Of a stretch of DNA of 64,000 nt, positions 35,781-45,084 are shown piece after piece. The stretch lies in assembly GCA_000403215.2 (NCBI GenBank), contig KE159529.1:69826-133825 (forward strand), given 5' to 3'. Origin of the DNA: Lachnospiraceae bacterium A4. GTDB taxonomy: Bacteria > Bacillota > Clostridia > Lachnospirales > Lachnospiraceae. Positions within the stretch are counted from its first letter, which is position 1, and each line of letters begins with the position of its first letter. The notes below the pieces were generated by a model. It saw nothing but the letters and a program-made list of their open reading frames with translations, ran no database searches and had not been told where the DNA came from. Made by a program: the position numbers and the translations under genes.

Positions 35781-36913
35781 TCATCATTTTATTGTTGGGA
35801 ATACTGGCTGTCAGTGCCTTGTGGGAAATCTGCTACAAGCACAGATGGTCTAAAGAAATTACAGTGAAGCTGTGGTTTGAGACAGATGCCGTCTATGCAG
35901 GGCAGCAGACAAGGCTTTACGAGGTGATAGAAAATAGAAAGGCAATGCCGGTTCCGGTTCTTGAGGTGGGCTTTCACACGAGGAAGGAACTTGTTTTTGT
36001 AGATGTGGACAACACGAATGTCAGTGATTACTGCTACAAAAGGGATGTGTTCTCCGTGCTTGGCAGACAGAAGATTACGCGTGAGCTGCCGGTTCGTTGC
36101 ACCAAGCGCGGAAAGTACATTGCAAGTGATGCGGACATTATGACACATACACTCTTGTTCCGCAGACGCTACAGTAAGGGAATTGGCACAGAGGCAGTCC
36201 TCTATGTGTATCCTAAAATGACACAGGTGTCAGAAATCATGACCGTCTGCGAGTCAATGCTTGGAACGCTGCAGTGTGCGAAACGGCTCTATGAGGACCC
36301 GTTTGCATTCCGCTCGATTCGGGACTATACGATGGACGACCCGATGAAGAGCATCAACTGGAAGGCGAGTGCCCGCACAGGCGCCCTGATGGTCAATACG
36401 TTTGACTCTGTCCGATCGCAGAAGGCAATGATTTTTCTGGATGTCGAGGACAGGGGCATACTCCGTTATGAGGATTTGGTGGAGGAGAGCATCGCGCTGG
36501 CGGCGACGCTGATGCGCCGTCTGCTCAGGCAGCACATAGAAGTAGGGTTTGTCTACAATGGGGACAGCAGGCAAGTCTTTCTGCCCGAAAATAACAAGCG
36601 AAATCTGATTATCTTTGAACGGATGCTCGCAGAGTATGACAAAGAGCAGGACACGGAGTCATTTGCCCGGCTCCTTCAGCGGCTGTTTGCAGATGATTTT
36701 GCCAAAAAACCGCTCTCCCCGGATACGCTGTGCCTGTTTATCACAAAAAATCTAAATGAGCCGCTTTTTGAGCAAATACGGGCATCTGCCGGCGAGCATC
36801 AGACGCTGATTGTGGCGCCCGTCTACCGCGGAGAAAAAGCAGCTTGGAGCAGCGCCGCCGTCAAAAGCAGGGAGAATATCCAAATCCTGGTAAAAGAGGT
36901 GGGAAGAGAATGA
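35777..36913 (+). CDS. DUF58 protein
   Basis: From ATG 35777, which overlaps the MoxR stop, the 378-aa product has a short membrane segment (IIILLLGILAVSALW), a beta-rich middle part, and the DUF58 core: FAFRSIRDYTMDDPMKSINWKASARTG followed by a von Willebrand-A-like region with MIFLDVED. It is thought to work with MoxR in assembly or stress responses. The third gene of the cluster starts in its stop codon (ATGA). Confidence 0.9.
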   Translation: MIIILLLGILAVSALWEICYKHRWSKEITVKLWFETDAVYAGQQTRLYEVIENRKAMPVPVLEVGFHTRKELVFVDVDNTNVSDYCYKRDVFSVLGRQKITRELPVRCTKRGKYIASDADIMTHTLLFRRRYSKGIGTEAVLYVYPKMTQVSEIMTVCESMLGTLQCAKRLYEDPFAFRSIRDYTMDDPMKSINWKASARTGALMVNTFDSVRSQKAMIFLDVEDRGILRYEDLVEESIALAATLMRRLLRQHIEVGFVYNGDSRQVFLPENNKRNLIIFERMLAEYDKEQDTESFARLLQRLFADDFAKKPLSPDTLCLFITKNLNEPLFEQIRASAGEHQTLIVAPVYRGEKAAWSSAAVKSRENIQILVKEVGRE

Positions 36914-38148
36914 ATCTAAACAAAAGTTTGAAAGTGATGGAATATATCCATGCGACGCTTCATTTTGCGGTCCTGCTTCCGCTGGTCTATGCGGTCGCGG
37001 ATTTGTCGGATCCCGCAGGGACAGGCGTGTTTTATCTAAAGTGTCTGGTGATAGCAGCGTCTGTTGTGCTGACGGATTTTGCCGTGAAGCGTACCAAAAA
37101 CTTTTTTACATATTTTTTGTGCTGTGCCTTGCTATTTGCCGGACTGGCGGGCGGCATGAGGATTTTCTTTTATGACAGTGCGGCAGCGGGGAAGCTGGCA
37201 TTGGCACAGCGCTGTTATTTTGGCGGGATTTTGGTGGAGACACTCCTTCTTGCCGGGATGCGCTTTTACAACCGCGTGAAGGAGGCAGCGCGTGAGCGGG
37301 AGGACCCGCTTGCCGGCAGCGAACCGGGAATGCTGAACAGTCCGGCGCTCTCGCATGTGTGGTATTTTGTCGTGTTTTATCTGCTGGGACTCTGCACCGA
37401 CTCGAAAATGCTGTGCGATATCACGTTTGGCAGCACGATGGTCTATACATTTGTGGCGCTTGCCCACGAGCACCTTTGCGCGGTGAGACATTATCTTGAC
37501 CTGAATAAGCGCACGAAGGGAATCTCGCGCAGGCGTCTTTACGGAATCAGTCTTTCTATGCTGCTGCTGTTTGCTGTGCTGCTGCTGGCAGGTATGATGC
37601 CGTCAGTCTTTCTGAGCCAGCAGCGCAAATACACGGATTTTCGGGACTGGTTTGGTGAAGTGCCGCTTGCGCCCTTCGAATACGAGGGACTCGGCGGCTT
37701 CGAGACGCCAATACAAGGAGGCGGCATGATGGAGCTGCTTGGCGGCGGTGAGCCTGCGCCTGAGCCGTCAGTGCTGGTGAATGTGATATTTGGAAGCATT
37801 GGCACAGCCTGTATGCTTGCTCTATGCTGCGGAATCGTGCTGTTCATCAGGCAGGTGCTGAGAGATTTTCGAAACGGGCAGGACGAAAATGGCGATGTGA
37901 TCGAAGAAATCAAGGACGAGCTGGCATATAAGGAGGAAGCTTTATATAAGAAGGGACACCGCCGTATGGAGAGCGAGGCGGAGCGCATCCGCCGCAGATA
38001 CCGCAAAATGATACGAAAACACCGCAAAGACCGCCCCGCACCCTATGAATCACCTGCAGAAATCGAAGCCTGCGCCGGATTGTCTGACGATGAAGACATG
38101 CAGCGGCTTCATGTGGAATATGAGGCAGTGCGCTATGGAAAAATGTAG
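36910..38148 (+). CDS. Membrane protein with DUF4129-like tail, TgpA-like without transglutaminase core
   Basis: The 412-aa product from ATG 36910 has about five membrane helices in the first 210 residues, an extracytoplasmic loop with GGGMMELLGGGEPAPEPSV, another helix near 300, and a cytoplasmic basic tail. The tail (MESEAERIRRRYRKMIRKH and ending DMQRLHVEYEAVRYGKM) resembles DUF4129. In MoxR-DUF58 clusters the third gene usually encodes a TgpA-type transglutaminase with this tail, but the Cys-His-Asp core is not visible here. It may be an assembly or scaffold variant. Confidence 0.7.
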   Translation: MNLNKSLKVMEYIHATLHFAVLLPLVYAVADLSDPAGTGVFYLKCLVIAASVVLTDFAVKRTKNFFTYFLCCALLFAGLAGGMRIFFYDSAAAGKLALAQRCYFGGILVETLLLAGMRFYNRVKEAAREREDPLAGSEPGMLNSPALSHVWYFVVFYLLGLCTDSKMLCDITFGSTMVYTFVALAHEHLCAVRHYLDLNKRTKGISRRRLYGISLSMLLLFAVLLLAGMMPSVFLSQQRKYTDFRDWFGEVPLAPFEYEGLGGFETPIQGGGMMELLGGGEPAPEPSVLVNVIFGSIGTACMLALCCGIVLFIRQVLRDFRNGQDENGDVIEEIKDELAYKEEALYKKGHRRMESEAERIRRRYRKMIRKHRKDRPAPYESPAEIEACAGLSDDEDMQRLHVEYEAVRYGKM

Positions 38149-38175
38149 AAATGAGAAGAATATTGACAGAACGGC

Positions 38176-38204
38176 TTGCGCAAAGCGTGAAATTAGATTA
38201 TGAT
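38176..38204 (+). promoter_or_regulatory. Candidate promoter of the Rep_3 gene
   Basis: TTGCGC (38176-38181) and TATGAT (38199-38204) lie 17 bases apart, with the gene starting 62 bases downstream. The -35 box is weak, so this is tentative. Confidence 0.35.
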
Positions 38205-38265
38205 GTAACTATTGACCCTGCGGAAATGAAGTGTATTTGAGATTGGTTGCGAAAGAGGTTATAGA

Positions 38266-39354
38266 ATGAATCGTAAGAAAAAAAGAGGCGGCACTGAAGT
38301 CGCATTTCGCCCACAGACCATAATAGAGGCAAGATATGATCTGGACAGGCGGCAGAATGACATTCTCGATATTCTGCTTGGGATTGTTGGCGAGGGAGAT
38401 GACACGGAGGAAAACACACGCTATGAGATTAATATCGGAGATGTAAAGCACCTCTATAATCTTCAGGACGAGTCCAACGCGTACAGCTATCTCCAAAAAG
38501 CAGTGAAAAAATTTGAGGGGCTTGGTTTCCGTCTGAAGGAGGACGAGGGGACAGACATTTACTATCCATGGTTTAGCAAGATCAAATATCAGAAAAAGCG
38601 CGGAGACGAGAACCGCAGTAAAATTGTGCTGGACCTCCACCCGGAAGTCAAGGAAATGATCATGTCTGCCAAGCAGGGGGCATATTATAGAATCGAGTAT
38701 CCGCTCAATCTCACCAAAAAATATTCAAAGCGGCTCTACTATCTGCTAAAGGATAAGGAGACGTTCAACGGCGGAGTCTTTGTGATATCCTTTGACGAGC
38801 TTAGAAAGATGATGAAGATTCCGGAGTCTTACGCGAACGGGAATGTAAAACGTGAAATTCTTGATAAGCCTTATGAGGAGATTAACGGCAACACAGATAT
38901 TTCCTTTGAATATGAGCTGATTAGCGAGAAGCTGCCAAGCGGGCAGCATGGCATCAGCGCAGTGCGGTTTAAAGTAAAGCGGGTCAAGCGCAACAGCACA
39001 ATCGTTGAGTATGAGACGATTGAGGAAAATGGGGAGACGGTGTCAACCACCGAGGACGAGCAGGAGATTATTGATCTGTTTGACTGTAGTATCAAGGAGG
39101 CAAGAGATATACTGCGTACTGCAAAGGCAAATGACCGCACCCATGAACAACTGATCGAAATATTATCGTACACATTGAAAAAGCAGGTGGAAAACAAAGT
39201 CGGCTATGCACTTACCATCCTGAAAAACGGATACAATGAGCCGACAAAGCTGGGGGGCAGGCAGAACGGTTCTGCATGGAACAACAAAGATCTAGATACA
39301 GCGTACGCCCAGATGAATTTTGAGGATCTCGAGAAACAGTTGTTATCCAACTAA
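38266..39354 (+). CDS. Rep_3-family replication initiator-like protein
   Basis: The 362-aa protein starts at ATG 38266 behind AAAGAGG. It has the two winged-helix layout of plasmid RepA/RepB/RepE initiators: KHLYNLQDESNAYSYLQKAVKKFEGLGFRL in the first domain and YPLNLTKKYSKRLYYLLKDK...VISFDELRKMMKIPESY in the second. The C-terminal 100 residues are acidic and unlike the plasmid proteins I know. No iteron repeats were noticed next to it. Such genes on chromosomes occur in some Lachnospiraceae; the function there is unknown. Confidence 0.8.
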   Translation: MNRKKKRGGTEVAFRPQTIIEARYDLDRRQNDILDILLGIVGEGDDTEENTRYEINIGDVKHLYNLQDESNAYSYLQKAVKKFEGLGFRLKEDEGTDIYYPWFSKIKYQKKRGDENRSKIVLDLHPEVKEMIMSAKQGAYYRIEYPLNLTKKYSKRLYYLLKDKETFNGGVFVISFDELRKMMKIPESYANGNVKREILDKPYEEINGNTDISFEYELISEKLPSGQHGISAVRFKVKRVKRNSTIVEYETIEENGETVSTTEDEQEIIDLFDCSIKEARDILRTAKANDRTHEQLIEILSYTLKKQVENKVGYALTILKNGYNEPTKLGGRQNGSAWNNKDLDTAYAQMNFEDLEKQLLSN

Positions 39355-39417
39355 ACTTTTGCTGATTTATAATATCAGTTCTTTCAGATTTTTATTCGGA
39401 TATTTATTCAGATCAAA

Positions 39418-40104
39418 GTGAGGGAAAAAGTGGAACGCATACAGGCAGTGAATATCATAAGCGCATATGGAAAAAAACGTGTACTCTGCGGCGTGAACCT
39501 CTCGGCAGAAGCCGGACAGTGTGTCGGCATTGTGGGAACAAACGGCTGCGGAAAGTCCACGCTCCTCAACATTCTCTCCGGTCTGCGAAAGGCGGACAGC
39601 GGGGAAATTTATTTTGATGGAAACAAGGCACAGGGCAGACAGCCTTTTATACAGTATGTGGGGTATGTTCCGCAGGAAAACAACCTGATTCCGGAGCTGA
39701 GCGTGATGGATAATCTGCGCCTGTGGTACAGCGATACCGGCGCGCTGAGGCAGTCCATCGAGCAAGGCTTTTTAAATATGCTCGGAATCGGCAGCATGTG
39801 CCGCATGAATGCAGGAAAGCTGTCCGGCGGCATGAAAAAGCGTGTCAGCATCGGATGCGCGCTGGCGGGCAATCCGCCGGTATTAATCTTGGATGAGCCA
39901 GATGCCGCGCTTGACCTGCCGGGCAAAGCGGAGATCAGAAGGTATCTTGGCATGTATAAACAGATGGGCGGGACGATTCTCATCGCCACGCACGACGAGG
40001 CGGACTTGGCGCTGTGTGACCGGATTTATGCGCTGAACCGAGGCGCGGGCACAGAACTTGACCGTTCTCTGCGCGGGGAGGCGCTGCTGCGCGCGATCTG
40101 CTGA
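39418..40104 (+). CDS. ABC transporter ATP-binding protein
   Basis: The 228-aa ATPase has Walker A (GTNGCGKST), the Q-loop in YVPQENNLIPELSV, the signature LSGGMKKRVSIGCAL, Walker B (VLILDEPDAALD) and the switch His in IATHDEAD. The start is a GTG at 39418; a second GTG at 39430 behind TGAGGG is equally plausible. It forms a set with the two membrane-protein genes that follow. Confidence 0.88.
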   Translation: MREKVERIQAVNIISAYGKKRVLCGVNLSAEAGQCVGIVGTNGCGKSTLLNILSGLRKADSGEIYFDGNKAQGRQPFIQYVGYVPQENNLIPELSVMDNLRLWYSDTGALRQSIEQGFLNMLGIGSMCRMNAGKLSGGMKKRVSIGCALAGNPPVLILDEPDAALDLPGKAEIRRYLGMYKQMGGTILIATHDEADLALCDRIYALNRGAGTELDRSLRGEALLRAIC

Positions 40105-40167
40105 TAAAGTGAAGGATATAGAGAGCGATTGACTTTGGATTATTTTAGATAAGAGGAGTATAGACAA

Positions 40168-41991
40168 GTGGAAGAAAATAAAGAAGTGATGAATATAGAA
40201 CAAGCGGGCAGCGGCGGAATGCTGTACGGCACAGAGCCGCAGCCGCAGGAGGAATTGCACGGCATCTCTGCGGCGTACAGTACAGAGATGCAGGCGCAGC
40301 CATCAGAACTGCCGCAGCCGATACCTGTACAACAGCCAATTGCACCACAGCAGCAGCCAGCGCCTCCATTCAATCCCGGCTGGTCTGGGCAGCCGCCACA
40401 GCAAGGCTCGTATTACCAGCAGGGCAGCGGCCAGCCAATGAACAATCCGCCAATGGGGTTTGGCCCGGTGCAGACCCCGCCGCCGGTGCAGGGGGCACCT
40501 GTGCCCAGGCAAAAAAAGCGCAGGACAGGGCTGATCGCTGGCGTCCTTTGCGCGGCGGCTGTGGCTATCTTTATTGTGGTTGGCGTCCTGCTGTCGAAGG
40601 CACTCTTTGGGGGCGGCGGGGCAAAAGCCCAGTTGGCGAAGGGATTTGCGAATATGGCAATGGAGACGGCGGCATACCGCAGCGCAGTGGCAGAGGATCT
40701 CGGACTGGCATCCCTCAACAAGATGAAGGCAGAGCACCCAGTACATACCAACATGGATCTGTCCTTTACCGACCCAAACGCAGCGGGCAGCTTCAACAGT
40801 ATGGACATTGAGATTGATGCAGTCTCGGATTATAAGAAAAAGATGGGCGAGTATGCGGTGAGCGCGGGCACCTATGGGATTGATATGAGTATAGGAAACA
40901 TTGTTGCCGCGGACAATACACTGTATATTACCGTGCCCATTGTTTTCAAGGACAAAATTTACAGTATTGATCTGTCAAATCTTGGAAAGGACTTTAACAA
41001 TTCAGCATGGTCTGAGCTGCTCGGTGAAAAACTTCCGGAGGACTATGCACTCACGCTGTTTGAAAGTCCCAGCACAGCGGCAAATATCAAGGATGCCGGA
41101 ACGGACAGCGAATTGTACAAGATTATGAGCAAGCATGGCAGAACCATTACAAATGCCATGACAGTTGAAAAGCTCAAGGGCATGAAAGAGGAAGTTACTG
41201 CGCATAGCGGTGTGCGGCTCACTGTAGACAAAGAGGCATACAATAAGGCGTCACAGGGAATGCGCGATGATATTCTCGCGAGTGATTTCTACGAGGAAGC
41301 CAAAAAGGGCTATCAGAATATATATGGCATCAGATATGGCGAGGATATGGACAGGATAATTGAATATATGTTCGATATACGCTTTGAGCAGGATTTATTG
41401 CTGGATTTTTATTTTGATAAAAAGGGACGCATTATCAATATTTCGACGCCAGAGGACGTGTCTGTCTCGGGCGAGTATTCGGGTGTGGACTCGGTTGCAG
41501 TCGATATTGATTTTTCAGGCAGTGAGCGTGCGCTGGATCTCATTGATGGCGGCGTGTACTTGCAGGCTGGTGAGGAGATTATTTTCATGGGAATCTCAAG
41601 AGATGCAGAGATCACAGACGAGTATTACTCGGAAGATCTGACCTTCAGCATTCAGCGGGATGACAGCGACGAAGAGATTGTCTGCTGGTTTACAAACCTG
41701 TGGGGATATGAGGACCATACTTTTGACCTGCAAATGGGGCTGAAGGCGGTCGATGAGCTAATCGGATTTCGGGCAGACGGCTCTTTTGTGGACATTGTAA
41801 AAGAGAAAGGCTGCACAGTTGAGCTTGACCATGCAGCAGTTTTTTCGGAAGAGGAGGATTTGCTGCTGATGACAGGCTCGATCACGACGGAACAGACACA
41901 AAACAAGATTGAAGTGCCAGAAAATGCTGAGAATTTACTTGAAATGACCTCCAAGGACATTCAGGAATTATTCTATGACACGCTGTTTTAA
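40168..41991 (+). CDS. Single-pass envelope protein with Pro/Gln-rich cytoplasmic tail
   Basis: The frame opens at GTG 40168 behind GAGGAG. Residues 1-115 are low-complexity, rich in Gln and Pro (PQPIPVQQPIAPQQQPAPPF), like the cytoplasmic leaders of other Firmicute envelope proteins. A basic stretch RQKKRR precedes one membrane helix at about 118-141, and a 460-residue extracytoplasmic part follows. No enzymatic motif was recognised. The permease gene starts inside its last codons, so the products are probably partners of the ABC system. Confidence 0.75.
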   Translation: MEENKEVMNIEQAGSGGMLYGTEPQPQEELHGISAAYSTEMQAQPSELPQPIPVQQPIAPQQQPAPPFNPGWSGQPPQQGSYYQQGSGQPMNNPPMGFGPVQTPPPVQGAPVPRQKKRRTGLIAGVLCAAAVAIFIVVGVLLSKALFGGGGAKAQLAKGFANMAMETAAYRSAVAEDLGLASLNKMKAEHPVHTNMDLSFTDPNAAGSFNSMDIEIDAVSDYKKKMGEYAVSAGTYGIDMSIGNIVAADNTLYITVPIVFKDKIYSIDLSNLGKDFNNSAWSELLGEKLPEDYALTLFESPSTAANIKDAGTDSELYKIMSKHGRTITNAMTVEKLKGMKEEVTAHSGVRLTVDKEAYNKASQGMRDDILASDFYEEAKKGYQNIYGIRYGEDMDRIIEYMFDIRFEQDLLLDFYFDKKGRIINISTPEDVSVSGEYSGVDSVAVDIDFSGSERALDLIDGGVYLQAGEEIIFMGISRDAEITDEYYSEDLTFSIQRDDSDEEIVCWFTNLWGYEDHTFDLQMGLKAVDELIGFRADGSFVDIVKEKGCTVELDHAAVFSEEEDLLLMTGSITTEQTQNKIEVPENAENLLEMTSKDIQELFYDTLF

Positions 41992-44110
41992 ATATATGAA
42001 TCAAAATAAAAATCAAAATAAAAATCAAAATTGGTTACAAATGGAATACAAAAGGGCGGCAGTCATGCTGCCCTTGATTTTAAAGCGGGCAGGTATCCTT
42101 GCAGCCGTGTGTTTCGCGGCAGCAGGCATGCTTGCTTTTTGTGCAGGCGTCATGCAGCAAGGGCGCGGGGAGGCGAAGCTCAAAGTTGGCTATACGGCGC
42201 CTTCAAACCAGCTCACGGATTTGGCAGTTTCGTATGTGCAGAGTATGGAATCCGTGCAGAGCATCTGTAGTCTGGAGGCAGTGTCGGCGTCAGAGGGCAG
42301 ACAGCGTCTGGAAAATGGAGAGCTTTCTGCATGGATTGTTCTTCCAGACGATGTGATCAATGAAATTCTGTCGGGCAGCAATGTGCCTGCCACACTGTAC
42401 TTGCGGGAAGATGCAGGCAGTGCCGGCGGAGTGGAGACAGCGGGCAGCATACTTTTTGAAGAGCTTGCCACGGCGGGAATGGGAATGCTTGGCACCGCAC
42501 AGGCTGAAATCTATGCAGCAGCAGATATTTTCAAGGAGCTGGCGCCGCAGGCAGCCACAGAGCAGCTTTTGCAGACAGTGTACGATGCAGTCAATAATTT
42601 TAACCTGCGGACCGTCGCAGGGCGGGAGAAGGTATTTCGTACAAAAACGCTTTCTGTGACGGGAAATGATACGATTGCTGTCTATTATGCAAGTGCAGTG
42701 CTGACCGTCTATTTATTGCTGGCAGGACTCTTTTTTGGGGAGTACTGCAGGCGGAGCGGCATGCAGCAGGTGATGGCGGCTGCGCGTTTGGGCGTGGGGT
42801 ATATGCAGCAGCTTGGCGCCAGATGCCAGGCGGGTATTTGGCTGCTGTTTGTTGTATTGCTGCTGCCTTGTCTGGTGCTTTGGGTTCCGCAGGTTCATGC
42901 GGTGCTCACAGTGAAAGTAACCATGCAAGGTGTGATTTTGCTGCTTTTCCTTCTTGTCTGTGTGATCGTGTATGATATGATGGTGTACCAGTTGGTTGAG
43001 AAGCGGGAGTCTGCACTGGTGGTGTTAGGGGTGCTTGCTGTATTACAAGCATATCTGTCTGGCTGCATCATTCCGTCTGTGCTGCTGCCTGAGGCTGTTC
43101 AGGCTGTGGGCAGAGTGCTTCCGGCAGCGATGATCAAAGAGGGGCTTACGGTCTGGTTTACAGGGGAAACGCGGGCGTTTTATGAGACTGCGCTGGGACT
43201 TTGGCTATGGGGAGCGGCATTTTTTCTGGTCACAGCGCTGTCCATGTATGCCCAAGTGCGCAGAACGGCGTCTGGCCTTCCAGATAAACGAAAACAAACA
43301 CAAATCCGTGTTCCCTCGCTTGGCATGGTGCTGCTGCGCCGCCTTCTGCACAGGAAAAGCATGTGGATTAGTCTGGTGGCAGTCGCGGTGCTGTCAGGGG
43401 GAATTATCCATGCTGAGCGGCATTCAGAGACACAGATTCGGGCAGCTGTCTGTGATGAAGCAGGGACATTTTGGACACTGCTTGACGCATATGACGGCAT
43501 AGTACAGTTTGAATTGTACGAGAGTGATGAGGCAGTCCAGCGCGCAGTGCAGAAGGGCGATGCAGAATGCGGCTATGTCTTTCCGGAAACGCTTGCTGCA
43601 AATCTGGCTGCCGGGCGTGCAAACCGGGAGGTTCTGGTCTATCAGGGCGCAGATGCGGTGGCGGTGCCCGTGGTGAATGAAATTTTGTTCGAGCGTATTT
43701 TCCGTCAGGCCTCGCTGGCATGGTTTGAGGCGTATTTATTGCAGCACAGTATGATAAAAGAAGCTGGCATCAGTGCGGAGCGTCTGCATACGCAGGTGTC
43801 GGAATGTGTCTATGGAGCGCTTTCGGCAGGCACGACATTCCGGTTTGAAATTCAGCGGCTGAATGCGGCAGACGAAGCCGCGCCAGACAACCGCTCGACA
43901 TATCCGGTCTATGGCGTTGCGGCTTTTGCTGTGCTTCTGTGCGCGTTGCAGGGCTTGGCGCAGGTGGTTTCTGATCTTAGAGGGCAGCGTTTTTACAGGC
44001 AGAACAGGCTTGCAGTGTCTGCGGTCACAGTTTTGCTGCCAGTGGTGCTGGGCGTGCTGTGTGCCGTGGTGATGGCGGTGTCTGCGTATTTGCTCCGGCG
44101 GGGGAATTAG
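41975..44110 (+). CDS. ABC-2-type permease (711 aa)
   Basis: The start ATG 41975, behind AGGAAT, overlaps the preceding gene by 17 bases; the next ATG is at 41996. After an Asn/Lys-rich tail (NQNKNQNKNQN) come a membrane helix (about 40-57), an extracytoplasmic domain to about 225, and a group of about six helices (225-430). Then come a second helix, a second outside domain (about 490-620) and two to three C-terminal helices. The layout is of two ABC-2/YhgE-like halves, the second shortened. It should pair with the ATPase at 39418. Cargo unknown. Confidence 0.75.
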   Translation: MTRCFKYMNQNKNQNKNQNWLQMEYKRAAVMLPLILKRAGILAAVCFAAAGMLAFCAGVMQQGRGEAKLKVGYTAPSNQLTDLAVSYVQSMESVQSICSLEAVSASEGRQRLENGELSAWIVLPDDVINEILSGSNVPATLYLREDAGSAGGVETAGSILFEELATAGMGMLGTAQAEIYAAADIFKELAPQAATEQLLQTVYDAVNNFNLRTVAGREKVFRTKTLSVTGNDTIAVYYASAVLTVYLLLAGLFFGEYCRRSGMQQVMAAARLGVGYMQQLGARCQAGIWLLFVVLLLPCLVLWVPQVHAVLTVKVTMQGVILLLFLLVCVIVYDMMVYQLVEKRESALVVLGVLAVLQAYLSGCIIPSVLLPEAVQAVGRVLPAAMIKEGLTVWFTGETRAFYETALGLWLWGAAFFLVTALSMYAQVRRTASGLPDKRKQTQIRVPSLGMVLLRRLLHRKSMWISLVAVAVLSGGIIHAERHSETQIRAAVCDEAGTFWTLLDAYDGIVQFELYESDEAVQRAVQKGDAECGYVFPETLAANLAAGRANREVLVYQGADAVAVPVVNEILFERIFRQASLAWFEAYLLQHSMIKEAGISAERLHTQVSECVYGALSAGTTFRFEIQRLNAADEAAPDNRSTYPVYGVAAFAVLLCALQGLAQVVSDLRGQRFYRQNRLAVSAVTVLLPVVLGVLCAVVMAVSAYLLRRGN

Positions 44111-44127
44111 TATCTGATAATTCTTTT

Positions 44128-44162
44128 ATGGCAGCAGTGAGTAAGAAGAAAACTGCTGCCAT
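44128..44162. repeat. Hairpin between converging genes
   Basis: ATGGCAGCAGT and ACTGCTGCCAT form a perfect 11-base stem. No U run follows on either strand, so it is a weak candidate terminator at best. Confidence 0.5.
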
Positions 44163-44200
44163 GAAGGAGAAGCTGGCAGCAGCTCAGGGGAATACAGATC

Positions 44201-44755
44201 TTAGATACCAAGGTCAAGGCTTGAGAAGTTAATGTACAAGTCATCAAAGATTCCAGCCTTGATCGTATCAGTAAAAGAGTATGCCTTCATGACAAATTGC
44301 CCAGACGCCATGTTATATACAAGGACTTGACTGCTTTGATCGTCAACAATCCAGTATTCGCGGACATGGGCTTCGTGGTACAGGTTCAGTTTTGTGATGT
44401 AATCATGACTGGGATTGGATGGGGAGGCAATTTCAATAATCCAGTCCGGCGCACCAACGCAGCCGCGTGATGTAAGTTTGTCCGTGTCGCATATGACAGA
44501 GATATCCGGTTCAAGTACCGTATCCTTTTTATCGTTGAGCTGTACGCCGAACGGGGCAGTGTAGACACGGCATTTACCGCCCTTTGACTTGATATAGCTT
44601 GTTATGGCAAAGTCTAATTCATGTGATATATCTTGATGCAGGCGGCTAGGAGACGCCATATAGACGATCTGCCCTTCAATCAGTTCTGCGCGGATATCAT
44701 CAGGCATGTTGTAAAAGTCCTCAACAGTGTAATATTTTTCTTGTGGCAATGGCAT
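44201..44755 (-). CDS. Uma2-family (DUF820) PD-(D/E)XK nuclease
   Basis: The 184-aa product from ATG 44755 (behind AAAGGAAG) has the Uma2/DUF820 pattern: YTVEDFYNMPDDIRAELIEGQIVYMASPS, then VLEPDISVICD and GAPDWIIEIASPSN, giving the Asp and Glu-x-Ala/Lys-like nuclease core, and REYWIVDDQ. These proteins are widespread, often in cyanobacteria and Clostridia, and their biological role is unsettled. It lies alone between the ABC system and the Fe-S operon, transcribed divergently from the latter. Confidence 0.88.
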   Translation of the reverse strand: MPLPQEKYYTVEDFYNMPDDIRAELIEGQIVYMASPSRLHQDISHELDFAITSYIKSKGGKCRVYTAPFGVQLNDKKDTVLEPDISVICDTDKLTSRGCVGAPDWIIEIASPSNPSHDYITKLNLYHEAHVREYWIVDDQSSQVLVYNMASGQFVMKAYSFTDTIKAGIFDDLYINFSSLDLGI

Positions 44756-44887
44756 TATATTCACTTCCTTTCAGGATACAGTTTTTCTTTTTGAGGAGAA
44801 TACGCATAAAATGGTATGATTTTATTTATCTCCTTATGTTTTGAAGTATATCACAATATCAATAAAAATACAGTAATTTTTAGTTAC

Positions 44888-44940
44888 AATTCACACCCAC
44901 GCCAGTTTTTATTGGCATATAAGCTATTGAGGTGTGAATT
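44888..44940. repeat. Inverted repeat with nested hairpin in a divergent region
   Basis: AATTCACACC (44888-44897) pairs with GGTGTGAATT (44931-44940), and inside it GCCA-GTTTTTAT-TGGC forms a second stem. No gene overlaps it. Its role is unknown; it lies about 115 bases ahead of the iscR-like promoter. The rest of 44756-45055 is A+T-rich with no gene. Confidence 0.5.
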
Positions 44941-45055
44941 ATAACAGATTTTGCACACAAAATGCTAAAGTGCAAGCATTTTGGCGCATGATTCCCACTA
45001 CTTTGGCGGACGTCTGAACAGTAACGTGAGATAACAATAATATCAACTAAACCTA

Positions 45056-45084
45056 TTGACTTCCTAGGAAATAGATGCTATATA
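45056..45084 (+). promoter_or_regulatory. Promoter of the Rrf2-nifS-iscU operon with palindrome
   Basis: TTGACT (45056-45061) and TATATA (45079-45084) are 17 bases apart. The spacer begins with the perfect palindrome TTCCTAGGAA (45061-45070), a possible operator for the Rrf2-type regulator encoded next. The RBS AAAGGAGGG follows at 45102-45110. Confidence 0.7.

Noticed and set aside
38151-38240. Short frame of 29 codons before the Rep_3 gene
   Set aside because: No ribosome site and no known match; more likely leader DNA containing the promoter.
44128-44162. Hairpin as an intrinsic terminator
   Set aside because: Stable stem, but no U run on either side; listed only as a repeat.
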